Assembly: GCA_016284115.1 (NCBI GenBank)
Contig: JAEEOD010000001.1
Coordinates: 1-17,110, forward strand
DNA length: 17,110 bases
DNA from: Bacteroidaceae bacterium
GTDB taxonomy: Bacteria; Bacteroidota; Bacteroidia; Bacteroidales; Bacteroidaceae
Reading direction: 5' to 3'
Shown: in pieces, positions 1 through 7,568 of the stretch
Layout of the letters: each line of letters starts with the position of its first letter
How positions within the stretch are numbered: position 1 is the stretch's first letter
The notes under the pieces: generated by a model
What the model was told of the DNA's origin: nothing
The model's input: only the letters and a program-made list of their open reading frames with translations
Databases searched by the model: none
Position numbers and translations under genes: made by a program

Positions 1-654
1 CATAAATTGGAGAATGGGCTGCAAGTAGCAGCTGTCAACGATGACATGTCGTTTGGCGAGGCTTTTGCTGCTGCCCGTGCAGAAGTAGGTCCTGGTGGAG
101 TTTTCCATTGGCATGGTGGTATTTACAATACCTATTCTGCTGACGAATGGAACAACATGAGTGTTGAGCAGAAGCATGACTTCGCTCAGCAGGTTCAGCC
201 TGAGATACGTCCTGATGAACTATCCACTCCAACAGATGCAAATCCTCAGGTAGTTGTCGTCCATCATGTTTATCATCACGAAGAAGCTCCTGTAGCACCT
301 GAAGTTCATCAAGCAGCAACAACAACCGAAGATGTACAGGTCGTGGATCAACAGACAGCCCAGAATTTTGAGCAGGATGGTGACGTTCATATCGTTGGCT
401 ATGCCAATGTTGACGGACACTTAGCTGTTGGCTATGACACGACAGGTGATGGACAGGCAGACGTGGCAATCATAGATGTCGATGACAACCATGAGTTGAG
501 TGAAGCCGACATCATTGTAGACAATCAGGGTAACGCTGCCACTGTTGGTGAAGTCGTTAATGCTAACGATCCTAATCAACTTGCATCAATGGAGAATCCT
601 GATGTAGCTCCTGATATGCCCGATTATATGAATGACGCTATGTTGGATGCATAA
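1..654 (+). CDS. C-terminal part of an unidentified protein with EF-hand-like loops (5' end outside window)
   Basis: The frame is open to the first base of the window, so the true start lies upstream; the TTG at 7 is only the first start-like codon. The first 60 or so residues contain a compact block with the phrase SFGEAFAAARAEVGPGGVF followed by HWHGGIYNTYSADEWN. I have an impression of similar blocks in other Bacteroidales proteins, but I know no function for it. A low-complexity linker rich in H, V, E and P follows. The C-terminal part is very acidic, with two calcium-loop-like stretches: DTTGDGQAD (436-462) and DVDDNHELSEAD (475-510), the second matching the 12-residue EF-hand spacing. 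No membrane segment is visible in this part. The stop overlaps the start of the caspase-like gene by one base (TAATG), implying translational coupling. The reading frame is secure; the function is unknown. Confidence 0.8.
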   Translation, partial: HKLENGLQVAAVNDDMSFGEAFAAARAEVGPGGVFHWHGGIYNTYSADEWNNMSVEQKHDFAQQVQPEIRPDELSTPTDANPQVVVVHHVYHHEEAPVAPEVHQAATTTEDVQVVDQQTAQNFEQDGDVHIVGYANVDGHLAVGYDTTGDGQADVAIIDVDDNHELSEADIIVDNQGNAATVGEVVNANDPNQLASMENPDVAPDMPDYMNDAMLDA

Positions 655-1361
655 TGCGTAAGTTTGGCATTCTATCTGTATTACTTTTCGCTTGCTGCTT
701 ACAGTTACAGGCAAAAGTTTACCTTGTTAGTGTTGGCATTGCTGACTATCCTGGCAAGGAGAACGATCTTCGTATCAGCGATAATGATGCCAAGACCATT
801 GCCAAGGTTTTTCAGGCGACTAAGGATGCCTCTGTCAATCTGCTGACCAATGAGGAAGCTACCCAGTCTGCATTGCTTAGCACCATGCACACGGCTTTTG
901 AAGATGCAGAAAGTGACGACGTTGTTATTCTTTATTTCAGTGGGCACGGAACACCTGGCGCATTAGTCTGTCACGATGGTCTGCTCACCTATCAGCATAT
1001 ATTTAAGATGCTAAAAGGCTGCAAAGCCAGCCGTAAAGTTATTATTGCTGATGCCTGTTATGCTGGTAAGATGCGTACTACCAGACAGCAGACCTCCAGC
1101 TACAATAGCCAGAACGTGATGTTGTTCCTCTCTTCCCGCACTAACGAAACTTCACAAGAGACTCAATACAAGAATAGTCTTTTTACCATCTTCTTGGAAC
1201 GAGGATTACGCGGAGGGGCTGATATAAACAAAGATCGTCGCATCACAGCTCGCGAACTTTACGACTTTGTTCATAAGGGAGTAATAGAGGCTTCTGGCAA
1301 AAAGCAACATCCTGTGATGTGGGGTAAATTCGATAATAATATGACCGTTATTAAGTGGTAG
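654..1361 (+). CDS. Exported caspase-like cysteine peptidase (C14 family)
   Basis: A 235-residue protein with a cleavable signal peptide (hydrophobic residues 4-18, likely cut after LQA at residue 20), so it should act outside the cytoplasm. The catalytic dyad of the caspase/metacaspase fold is visible: His98 in YFSGHGTPG, after a hydrophobic strand, and Cys135 in IIADACYAGK. Near the C-terminus DINKDRRITARE (residues 190-201) fits an EF-hand loop, and calcium dependence is known in some bacterial metacaspase relatives. The start overlaps the stop of the preceding gene by one base, and a zinc-ribbon/FHA gene follows after 4 nt, so this is an internal operon gene. Likely role: proteolysis of an envelope or secreted substrate, possibly upon a signal passed by the neighbouring kinase system (inference). 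The family call is firm; the substrate is unknown. Confidence 0.88.
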   Translation: MRKFGILSVLLFACCLQLQAKVYLVSVGIADYPGKENDLRISDNDAKTIAKVFQATKDASVNLLTNEEATQSALLSTMHTAFEDAESDDVVILYFSGHGTPGALVCHDGLLTYQHIFKMLKGCKASRKVIIADACYAGKMRTTRQQTSSYNSQNVMLFLSSRTNETSQETQYKNSLFTIFLERGLRGGADINKDRRITARELYDFVHKGVIEASGKKQHPVMWGKFDNNMTVIKW

Positions 1362-1365
1362 AGAT

Positions 1366-1938
1366 ATGCAGACAAAGAGAATAAAATGTCCCAATTGCCA
1401 AGTGGTTCTTGATGTAACTAACTCCAAAAACGAGCAAGTCAAACAGATTACATGCCCCAAATGCCAAGCAGTGCTTCAGGTAAAGTTTCCTCCACAGCAT
1501 GCTCCGTTAGAGGCTGAAACTTACTATGCTCCTAAGAAACCTACAGTAGATAGCGGAGCTACGCAGTTGGCTGGCAGTAGTCTTGGGGCAACACAGTTGG
1601 TAACGCCAAAAGAAATGCCAAAGGAAAGCAATGCGAGTTTGGTATTTGAAGACCAGCCCTATTTCCTCGAAGAAGGCCAGAACATCATTGGTCGCAAAGG
1701 CAATACCTCAAAGGCAACAGTCCAGATTGCCACCGATGATCGCTACATGAGCCGCCAACACTGTAGCATCACTATTACTACTTTGCCCGATGGAACCGAG
1801 AAAGCTGTGCTAAGTAACTATCAGAACAAGAACCTCACAACCATCGATGGTCAAGAGATTGAGACTGGTGATGCCATCCGTCTCGTCAATGGGAATCGTA
1901 TCACCATGGGACATACCACTGTTGTTTTTAAAATGTAA
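1366..1938 (+). CDS. Zinc-ribbon plus FHA-domain phosphothreonine-binding protein
   Basis: A 190-residue cytoplasmic protein. Residues 8-33 form a zinc ribbon of two CxxC pairs (C8/C11 and C30/C33), as in MJ0042-type N-terminal fingers. A Pro/Thr-rich linker follows that contains the motif GATQL twice (Thr66 and Thr76). Residues about 95-190 are an FHA domain: the phosphate-contact residues G109-R110-K111 and S129-R130-Q131-H132 are present, and the rest is a beta-rich run ending in MGHTTVVFKM. FHA domains read phosphothreonine, so this is the natural reader of marks made by the four kinases downstream and erased by the PP2C gene 6 nt downstream. The GATQL repeats could be phosphorylated by the kinases, giving a self-bound or oligomeric form, as with GarA-type proteins (inference). 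Start chosen at the first ATG after the upstream stop. Confidence 0.88.
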   Translation: MQTKRIKCPNCQVVLDVTNSKNEQVKQITCPKCQAVLQVKFPPQHAPLEAETYYAPKKPTVDSGATQLAGSSLGATQLVTPKEMPKESNASLVFEDQPYFLEEGQNIIGRKGNTSKATVQIATDDRYMSRQHCSITITTLPDGTEKAVLSNYQNKNLTTIDGQEIETGDAIRLVNGNRITMGHTTVVFKM

Positions 1939-1944
1939 TAGCGT

Positions 1945-3069
1945 ATGAAGATTTCGTTATATCCTCCTCTCTCTATCCATGAGATAGGACAACGTCCTAA
2001 CCAAGAAGATTCCATCATTCAATGGAACAATCGTGTTTTTGTGCTATGTGATGGCATGGGTGGACACGAAAAAGGCGAGGTGGCAAGTCAGACGGTTTGT
2101 CAGGCATTGGCTACTTGGTTTGAGCAAAATGTCAATCCTGATGCCTCATTCACAGATGACCAACTTCGTGACGCCATTGAATATGCTTATCAACAGCTTG
2201 ATCAGTTTGCAGATGGAAGCCTCAAACAAATGGGTACCACCCTAACTTTTTTATATATAAACGCGCAAGGAGTAATAGCAGCCCATATTGGTGATAGTCG
2301 CATTTACCATATTCGTCCAGGTGTTGGAGTGCTATATCAGTCTCGCGACCATTCTCTAGCCTTTGATCTCTTCCAGTCTGGCGAGATTAGTTATGAAGAA
2401 ATGCTTAACTTCACTCAGAAGAATGTCATCACTCGTGCAATGACTCCTGGCGAGGACAATCGTCATCGTCCAGACATCATACATATCACAGACATCCAGC
2501 CTGACGACTACTTCTATATGTGCTCTGATGGTATGCTGGAGCAGATGTCAAACGATGAGCTTATTACATTGCTTTCTTCTGAGACGAAAGACGAAAAAAA
2601 ACGTCAACAATTGATTACAGCCACTTCCGACAATCAAGATAATCACAGTGCATGGCTCGTCCACGTCAAAGATGTCGTTAAGGAAGAAGGCGATGAACAA
2701 CTTGAAAACGAAGAGTTGACCTCACGCTGTAATGTAATAAATATCATGCCAGTAGTTGATAGTGATTCTGATGTTCAGATAGCTGATGAAAATGACGATG
2801 TGATAATGGTGTCAGCACCAATAAAGTCCAAGAAAAAACAGATACCATTCCTGAAATGGATTATAGCTGCAATCCTGTGCCTTGTCATATTACTTGCAGC
2901 ATATTTCGTGTTTTGGGGTGATGATGACAAAGAAGATGAAGAAAAGGATAAGGTTGAACAGATTATAAAAAAATCTAGCCAACATCCTCGTGAGGACAAG
3001 AAACATAATAGTGCTTCAATAAATGATTCTAATAAAGTAAATCGCAATGACACAACAAGACATAAATAA
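1945..3069 (+). CDS. Membrane-anchored PP2C-family Ser/Thr phosphatase
   Basis: A 374-residue protein. Residues 1 to about 240 are a PP2C (PPM) phosphatase: RPNQED (17-22), CDGMGGHEKGE with metal ligand Asp36, GTTLT, AAHIGDSRIY, TRAMTPG, CSDGM with Asp195, and the closing DNH with Asp232. All the usual metal-binding acidic positions are present, so it should be active as a Mn/Mg-dependent phosphatase removing phosphate from Ser/Thr. After an acidic linker a single membrane helix lies at about residues 302-325, followed by a highly charged tail of about 50 residues on the far side of the membrane. The anchored topology mirrors that of the kinases. Its last 23 nt overlap the first kinase gene in another frame, so phosphatase and kinase are probably translationally coupled as an opposing pair. 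Confidence 0.92.
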   Translation: MKISLYPPLSIHEIGQRPNQEDSIIQWNNRVFVLCDGMGGHEKGEVASQTVCQALATWFEQNVNPDASFTDDQLRDAIEYAYQQLDQFADGSLKQMGTTLTFLYINAQGVIAAHIGDSRIYHIRPGVGVLYQSRDHSLAFDLFQSGEISYEEMLNFTQKNVITRAMTPGEDNRHRPDIIHITDIQPDDYFYMCSDGMLEQMSNDELITLLSSETKDEKKRQQLITATSDNQDNHSAWLVHVKDVVKEEGDEQLENEELTSRCNVINIMPVVDSDSDVQIADENDDVIMVSAPIKSKKKQIPFLKWIIAAILCLVILLAAYFVFWGDDDKEDEEKDKVEQIIKKSSQHPREDKKHNSASINDSNKVNRNDTTRHK

Positions 3070-4642
3070 TACCTCGATGCTGAAAGTAGGAACCATCCTA
3101 CACGACACATATCGTATAGACAGCTACCTTTCATCAGGAGGCTTTGGCAATACCTATGTGGCTACAAATATTGAGTTCGAAGAACGCGTAGCCATCAAGG
3201 AGTTTTTCATGAAAGGTGTTACCCAGCGTGATGATAACCAGACGACTGTCAGCGTCAGCAATACGGAGAACAGCAACAGTTTCCTTGAGCAAAAAGAGAA
3301 GTTTAAGAAGGAAGCTCGTCGCATCCGCCAATTAAAGAACGAACATATAGTTGCTGTACATGATATGTTTGAAGAGAATGGCACAGCCTATTATGTGATG
3401 GACTATGTAGATGGCGAAAATCTGGCAGAACGATTGAAGCGTACTGGCAAGCCAATGACAGAGCAAGAAGTGTGTGCTATTCTCCCTCAGATTCTTGATG
3501 CCCTAAAAAGCGTTCACGACGAAGGTATGTGGCATTTAGACTTGAAGCCAGCCAATATTATGGTGGATAAAGCTGGTAACGTAAAGCTCATCGACTTTGG
3601 TGCATCGAAACAACTTAATGCCCAGAAGGGAGGCGCTACAACAAGCACAGCCATCAGCTATACCAATGGCTACGCCCCTCGCGAGCAGATGGAACAGAAT
3701 TACGATAAGTTTGGCCCTTGGACAGATATATATGCCCTTGGTGCAACACTTTATAATCTTCTGACCAACAAGCGTCCTCCGTTACCCACAGACATCGATG
3801 ATGACGAAACGTCAGATAAACATGAGGCGTTACCATTCCCTGATACTGTAAGTTCAGGAACCAAGTCCTTGGTATTGATGATGCTCAATACCAATCGCAT
3901 GAGGCGTCCTCAGAGCATCGATGCAATTTTGGAAGCAGAGTTGTTGAGAAAAAAGGAAACTGTTCAGGTTCCCCTGCAGCAAACAACCCCAAAGCATGTT
4001 GCCGATGATGATGAAGAGGCTACCATTATAGCTAATCCTCAGCCAAAGAAAGAGGAAAAGGAGGCAAATCCTATACCAGAGCCCCAACCAACGGTAAATC
4101 CCAAACCTACACAGAGCGCTTATACTTTTACCTCCCTAGAGAATAATGATAACGAAGGTTCTAGTAAGGGTGTCATAATTGGTATGATAGTTGCCATCAT
4201 TTTTGTAGTTATAATCCTTGCAAATTATGGAGGTTGTGGAAACAAAGTAGAATACGTAAACGAACAAAGCGTAGAAAAAGCAGAACCGCAAAATGTTGAA
4301 CCGCAAAAGACTGAAAGTGTGTGGGAATCGCCACTTGGCTCTTGTCAATACAAGGGGGCTGTTGATGAAAGCGATCTACCACACGGAAGAGGAGAGGCTA
4401 AGTTTAGTGATGGAAGATACTATAGTGGAGGGTTTAGTCATGGAGCATTTGATGGAGAACAATGCTATTTTACATATCCTAATGGAGATTCATTTTTTGG
4501 AGAATTCCGCTATAATTCATTCTACCAAGGTAAATATACTATATCTAAAGATGGTAGTTATTTTAAAGGATATTTTAAGGATGGACAACCAAGTAGTGGC
4601 ACATGGTATGATAAAAATGGAAAAGTAATTGAAAAAATATAG
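3047..4642 (+). CDS. Transmembrane Ser/Thr protein kinase with C-terminal MORN-like repeats (kinase 1)
   Basis: A 531-residue kinase. The glycine loop is SGGFGNTY (residues 30-37), the ATP-binding lysine is Lys51 in VAIKEFF, the catalytic loop is HLDLKPAN with Asp165, and the metal-binding motif is DFG with Asp183. The residue before the catalytic Asp is Leu rather than Arg, so it is a non-RD kinase. After the kinase domain come a linker with an acidic-Thr motif (DDEEATII, Thr326), a single membrane helix at about 375-396, and about 90 residues with MORN-like repeats (GRGEAKFSDGRYYSGGF type). These should face the periplasm. The start at 3047 overlaps the phosphatase gene; an in-frame ATG at 3077 (residue 11) is an alternative and fits the kinase fold equally well. 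Its catalytic domain is nearly identical in protein sequence to that of kinase 2, but the C-terminal parts differ. Codon composition becomes more AT-rich after about 4130. Confidence 0.93.
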   Translation: MTQQDINNTSMLKVGTILHDTYRIDSYLSSGGFGNTYVATNIEFEERVAIKEFFMKGVTQRDDNQTTVSVSNTENSNSFLEQKEKFKKEARRIRQLKNEHIVAVHDMFEENGTAYYVMDYVDGENLAERLKRTGKPMTEQEVCAILPQILDALKSVHDEGMWHLDLKPANIMVDKAGNVKLIDFGASKQLNAQKGGATTSTAISYTNGYAPREQMEQNYDKFGPWTDIYALGATLYNLLTNKRPPLPTDIDDDETSDKHEALPFPDTVSSGTKSLVLMMLNTNRMRRPQSIDAILEAELLRKKETVQVPLQQTTPKHVADDDEEATIIANPQPKKEEKEANPIPEPQPTVNPKPTQSAYTFTSLENNDNEGSSKGVIIGMIVAIIFVVIILANYGGCGNKVEYVNEQSVEKAEPQNVEPQKTESVWESPLGSCQYKGAVDESDLPHGRGEAKFSDGRYYSGGFSHGAFDGEQCYFTYPNGDSFFGEFRYNSFYQGKYTISKDGSYFKGYFKDGQPSSGTWYDKNGKVIEKI

Positions 4643-4646
4643 GAGG
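4641..4646 (+). promoter_or_regulatory. Perfect Shine-Dalgarno (AGGAGG) for the SPOR gene
   Basis: AGGAGG starts within the TAG stop codon of kinase 1 and ends 7 nt before the ATG at 4654. Most genes in this window lack a recognisable Shine-Dalgarno, as is usual in Bacteroidota. This one stands out and fixes the start of the secreted SPOR protein. Confidence 0.75.
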
Positions 4647-4653
4647 TAAAAAC

Positions 4654-5142
4654 ATGATATATAGAATCTTATCATTATTATACTGCTTGTCATTCTCATT
4701 AATGGCATCAGCTCAAGCTAGTGGTGGGCAGATAAAAAGGAATTCACAAAAGCCTAAGACTGAAGTGCGAAAAACTTCTAAACCTCGTCGTACAACAGTG
4801 CAAACGGAGCAGAGCACACCTCCAACATACACCCCACCTTCGGCAACTCCAGAGGTTCAACTAACTCCATTGTCAAGTTTACCAACTTATAATTTAGTCA
4901 TTGGTTCTTTTTCTATTGGAGCAAATGCCCAGTCCCTATCTCAATCAATGAAAGATAGAGGATATAGTACAAAAATATATTTTGAACCAACAACCTCTCC
5001 TCCAATGTATAGAGTTATTGTTGCTAGTTCATATACATACTCAGATATCATGTATTATGCCAATAATTTGAAGAGTGATTATCCAGGCTCATGGATACTT
5101 TGTGTAGAAAATGGACAAACAAGAAGGATACGTATAGACTAA
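4654..5142 (+). CDS. Secreted SPOR-domain protein with QASGGQIKR mature N-terminus
   Basis: A 162-residue exported protein. A signal peptide ends at ASA (residue 20), and the predicted mature protein begins QASGGQIKR, a sequence shared with two other exported proteins in this operon. A basic, Pro/Thr-rich linker follows (about 30-75). Residues about 77-160 resemble a SPOR domain: YNLVIGSFS, a helix around AQSLSQSMKDRGY, then MYRVIVASSYTYSDIMYYANNL and a final strand WILCVENGQ. SPOR domains bind peptidoglycan stripped of stem peptides, so a cell-wall location is likely. The closing phrase WILCVENG recurs as WILCMENG in the tandem-SPOR protein downstream, linking the two as paralogues. It has an unusually good ribosome-binding site. 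Role in the system, probably an envelope ligand or partner of the MORN kinases, is inference. Confidence 0.8.
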   Translation: MIYRILSLLYCLSFSLMASAQASGGQIKRNSQKPKTEVRKTSKPRRTTVQTEQSTPPTYTPPSATPEVQLTPLSSLPTYNLVIGSFSIGANAQSLSQSMKDRGYSTKIYFEPTTSPPMYRVIVASSYTYSDIMYYANNLKSDYPGSWILCVENGQTRRIRID

Positions 5143-5156
5143 ATGTAATAGTTATA

Positions 5157-5873
5157 ATGAAAAAAATCAATTTGTTATTAATATTGTGTTTGTTCTCGTT
5201 ACTGACTTATGCACAAGCAAGTGGTGGACAGATTAGAAGACAAACCGAAAAGACGTCACCTCGTCGTAATGTGGTGAAGATTAGTGAACCTGACGGGCAT
5301 TTAAATGGTCACGGTTATGTTGATTTAGGTTTGCCAAGTAAAACCAAATGGGCAACTTGTAATGTTGGGGCAAACTCTCCTGAAGATTATGGTTATTATT
5401 TAGCATGGGGAGAAGCTGAGCAAAAAAATGAATATAATTATAAAGAAACACCATTGTGCGGTGTTGCTATTGACGACATCTCCAATAATGAGAATTACGA
5501 TGCGGCCAAAATAAAGTGGGGGGATGGTTGGTCAATTCCTACAAAGTATCAATGGGATGAACTTATTCGATTCTGTAAAATTAGAGTAACAAAAAAGAAT
5601 GGTGTCAATGGCGTTTTGTTAGTCGGGCGAAACGGAAAATCAGTTTTTTTTCCATCAGGTGGAAACGGGAAAAATGGCACATTTGTAGACTTTGTGGGTT
5701 CTGAAGGGGGGTATTGGTCTTCAAATGCAGATTATACATATAGAGGGAAAATTGGATATCCGCCTGATGCGTATAGCACATTCTATTTAACCTGGAGTAC
5801 AGATGAATGTGGAATCACTCCACACCCAGAGTGGCGAGGGCATGGGTTTAATATAAGACCAGTAACAAAATAA
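5157..5873 (+). CDS. Secreted FISUMP-domain protein with QASGGQIRR mature N-terminus
   Basis: The frame is open further upstream (an ATG at 5091), but the start is placed at the ATG at 5157. From there a clean signal peptide begins MKKINLLL and ends TYA (residue 19), giving 238 residues and no overlap with the upstream gene. The mature protein begins QASGGQIRR, as in two neighbours. Residues about 47-238 match the Fibrobacter succinogenes major paralogous domain: GYVDLGLPSKTKWATCNVGA, YYLAWGEAE, WGDGWSIPTKYQWDEL, GYWSSN and the closing GFNIRPV. FISUMP domains are common in exported Bacteroidota proteins, have a lectin-like (C-type/FGE-like) appearance, and have no settled activity. Position between a SPOR gene and AbiH suggests an extracytoplasmic recognition or scaffold role (inference). 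Confidence 0.85.
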   Translation: MKKINLLLILCLFSLLTYAQASGGQIRRQTEKTSPRRNVVKISEPDGHLNGHGYVDLGLPSKTKWATCNVGANSPEDYGYYLAWGEAEQKNEYNYKETPLCGVAIDDISNNENYDAAKIKWGDGWSIPTKYQWDELIRFCKIRVTKKNGVNGVLLVGRNGKSVFFPSGGNGKNGTFVDFVGSEGGYWSSNADYTYRGKIGYPPDAYSTFYLTWSTDECGITPHPEWRGHGFNIRPVTK

Positions 5874-5880
5874 AATATGT

Positions 5881-6780
5881 ATGACAAGACTCATTCCAAA
5901 TAATATTGAGAAAGAAAAGAAAGTCCTATATATAGTAGGTAATGGCTTTGACATAGCACATGGATTGCCCACCTCATATGAGTGCTTTCATCAATGGTTG
6001 TTAGATAATGGCCATAAAAGTTTTGTTCGCGATTTCGAGAATCTTTATCCTGATGTAAGAGATAACAAAGGTCGATGGTGTGATGTGGAGTCTGCATTAG
6101 GGAAAATTTCATTAAAACATGCGGCGGAGTATGATTTATACCACCAAGAGTGTCCAGATGAGATAAGAGAAGAAAATAGTTCTTACGATGCATATTGCTG
6201 CGGAGATAATCTAAAGAACGTCATTTATGTTCTTCCACATCTATTAAGAGAATGGGTGAGTAGCATTTCGGCAAAAGACATTCTGCCAGTATTTGAATTG
6301 TGTAATGATGCATGTTATCTTTCTTTTAACTATACAAAGACATTGGAAGACATATACATAATAAAAGATTCTAACATTCTTCATATCCACGAAACTGTAA
6401 TTCATAACAGGCCATTGGTCGTAGGATGTGGAGAAGCCCTTTTTGACGAAGATTATGATTATACTACAGAAAGAGACGATGTTGACTTACAGATAATAAG
6501 AAACATATTATCTCATGGCAAGAAGCCTGTAGAAGCAATTCTTAAGGAACCCATACTAAAGACATGGTTTGAGAACCTTGGTGAAGTATCATCAGTTATT
6601 GTCTATGGTCATTCTTGTTCTAAAGTCGACAAAGCCTATTTTGAGACAGTGGCTAAGTTCATTCAAAAAGATGCTTATTGGCAATTCTATGTTCATGATA
6701 GTTCTAACAATAAAACTATCGAAGCATTTGCTCAATCCATTATGAAAAATCAACAAAAATATGAAATAATAAATCAGTAA
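5881..6780 (+). CDS. abiH: AbiH-family phage abortive-infection protein
   Basis: A 299-residue cytoplasmic protein with the hallmarks of the AbiH family (named for lactococcal phage abortive infection). They are the N-terminal nucleotide-site-like motif GNGFDIAHGLPTSY (residues 20-33), WCDVESAL shortly after, SFNYTKTLE (148-156), HIHE (168-171, where HIHG is what I would expect), and VYGHSCSKVDKAYF (G243-H244-S245). The length is normal for the family. The biochemical activity of AbiH is not established to my knowledge. There is no signal peptide, although it lies between two genes for secreted proteins, 7 nt after FISUMP and 6 nt before the tandem-SPOR gene. This implies co-expression with the kinase system and is the strongest pointer to a phage-defence role for the operon. 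The symbol denotes family only. Confidence 0.85.
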   Translation: MTRLIPNNIEKEKKVLYIVGNGFDIAHGLPTSYECFHQWLLDNGHKSFVRDFENLYPDVRDNKGRWCDVESALGKISLKHAAEYDLYHQECPDEIREENSSYDAYCCGDNLKNVIYVLPHLLREWVSSISAKDILPVFELCNDACYLSFNYTKTLEDIYIIKDSNILHIHETVIHNRPLVVGCGEALFDEDYDYTTERDDVDLQIIRNILSHGKKPVEAILKEPILKTWFENLGEVSSVIVYGHSCSKVDKAYFETVAKFIQKDAYWQFYVHDSSNNKTIEAFAQSIMKNQQKYEIINQ

Positions 6781-6786
6781 AAGGCT

Positions 6787-7485
6787 ATGAATAAAGTTAA
6801 ATATTACGTTCTGTTATTGCTATTCTTCTTCCCATTATATGTTCACGCTCAGGCAAGTGGAGGACAAATAAAAAGAAAGAATCAGACAATATCAGCAAAG
6901 AATGTAAAACATCAAAATACTGTGCAAAAGAGGTATTTACCTATAGATATGGAACCTGAGACTTATTATTTGTGCATTAATCAAACATTATATGTTGAAA
7001 ATGGTCAAGCAATCTGTCGTAAGATGGCTGCAAAAGGATATGATGTAGATTTGGTTAAAAGTCCAGGAAGTGATTCTTATCATGTATGCGTGAAAAAAGA
7101 AAAAGAAAAGATGTCCGCACGCAATTTTAAAAGATCTTTTAATGATGTAAGATATGATATCGCATATGTATTTTATAATAATGAGCTAATTAAGTTAGTG
7201 TCAGATACATATATTACAAAAAGCGAATTGTATAGGTATAATGTTGCTGTTGCGAATTATAACAATTATCAAGATGCACAATCATTGTGTATGCAATTCA
7301 GAGATAGGAATTGGCCTTCAGAAGTATATTATGATAATCAAAGCCAACTATATATAGTTATTGCATTGGAAACAAATGATAAAAAATATGCTTTAGAGAC
7401 AAAAAGCTCTACTTATTACAAAAATAATTATCCCAATGCGTGGATTCTGTGTATGGAAAATGGGAATGTATATGAATACAAATAA
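6787..7485 (+). CDS. Secreted tandem SPOR-like protein with QASGGQIKR mature N-terminus
   Basis: A 232-residue exported protein. The signal peptide ends VHA (residue 21) and the mature N-terminus is QASGGQIKR. Two SPOR-like units follow. The first (about 57-137) is diverged: TYYLCINQTLYVENGQAICRK, then SYHVCVKKEKEK. The second (about 148-232) is clearer: YRYNVAVANYNNYQDAQSLC, LYIVIALETNDKKYA and the ending WILCMENGNVYEYK, which resembles the end of the upstream SPOR protein. Likely periplasmic and peptidoglycan-associated. It stops 2 nt before kinase 2, so the two are probably translated together; a wall-binding partner for the MORN tail of that kinase is a reasonable guess. The SPOR assignment of the first unit is less certain than that of the second. 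Confidence 0.72.
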   Translation: MNKVKYYVLLLLFFFPLYVHAQASGGQIKRKNQTISAKNVKHQNTVQKRYLPIDMEPETYYLCINQTLYVENGQAICRKMAAKGYDVDLVKSPGSDSYHVCVKKEKEKMSARNFKRSFNDVRYDIAYVFYNNELIKLVSDTYITKSELYRYNVAVANYNNYQDAQSLCMQFRDRNWPSEVYYDNQSQLYIVIALETNDKKYALETKSSTYYKNNYPNAWILCMENGNVYEYK

Positions 7486-7487
7486 TT

Positions 7488-7568
7488 ATGCAACATCTAC
7501 AACCTAATACCACCTTGCAGGGTGGAAAATACAAAATAGAGCGAGTGCTGGGGCGGGGAGGCTTTGGC
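7488..7568 (+). repeat. Kinase 5' cassette, copy 1 of 3
   Basis: The first 27 codons of kinases 2, 3 and 4, from MQHLQ to the GGFG glycine loop, are near-identical in DNA. Counting by eye, this copy differs from the copy at 11098 at 4 of 81 positions and from the copy at 13169 at 7 of 81. Confidence 0.85.

Noticed and set aside
35..469. Long minus-strand open frame opposite the first gene
   Set aside because: It mirrors codon structure of the + strand gene, has low-complexity composition (His, Gln, Leu) and no recognisable domain; the same applies to the other minus-strand frames, including those opposite the kinase domains at 7497-7910 and 13742-14167.
4293..4628. Overlapping + strand frame inside the MORN part of kinase 1
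   Set aside because: It is an out-of-frame shadow of a repeat-rich region; the kinase frame gives proper MORN repeats.
5091..5156. Upstream ATG at 5091 for the FISUMP protein
   Set aside because: It would add 22 polar residues before a clear signal peptide and overlap the SPOR gene; the ATG at 5157 starts the signal peptide cleanly.
5877..5903. ATG at 5877 as start for the AbiH gene
   Set aside because: That frame meets a stop after eight codons; the ATG at 5881 is in the AbiH frame.
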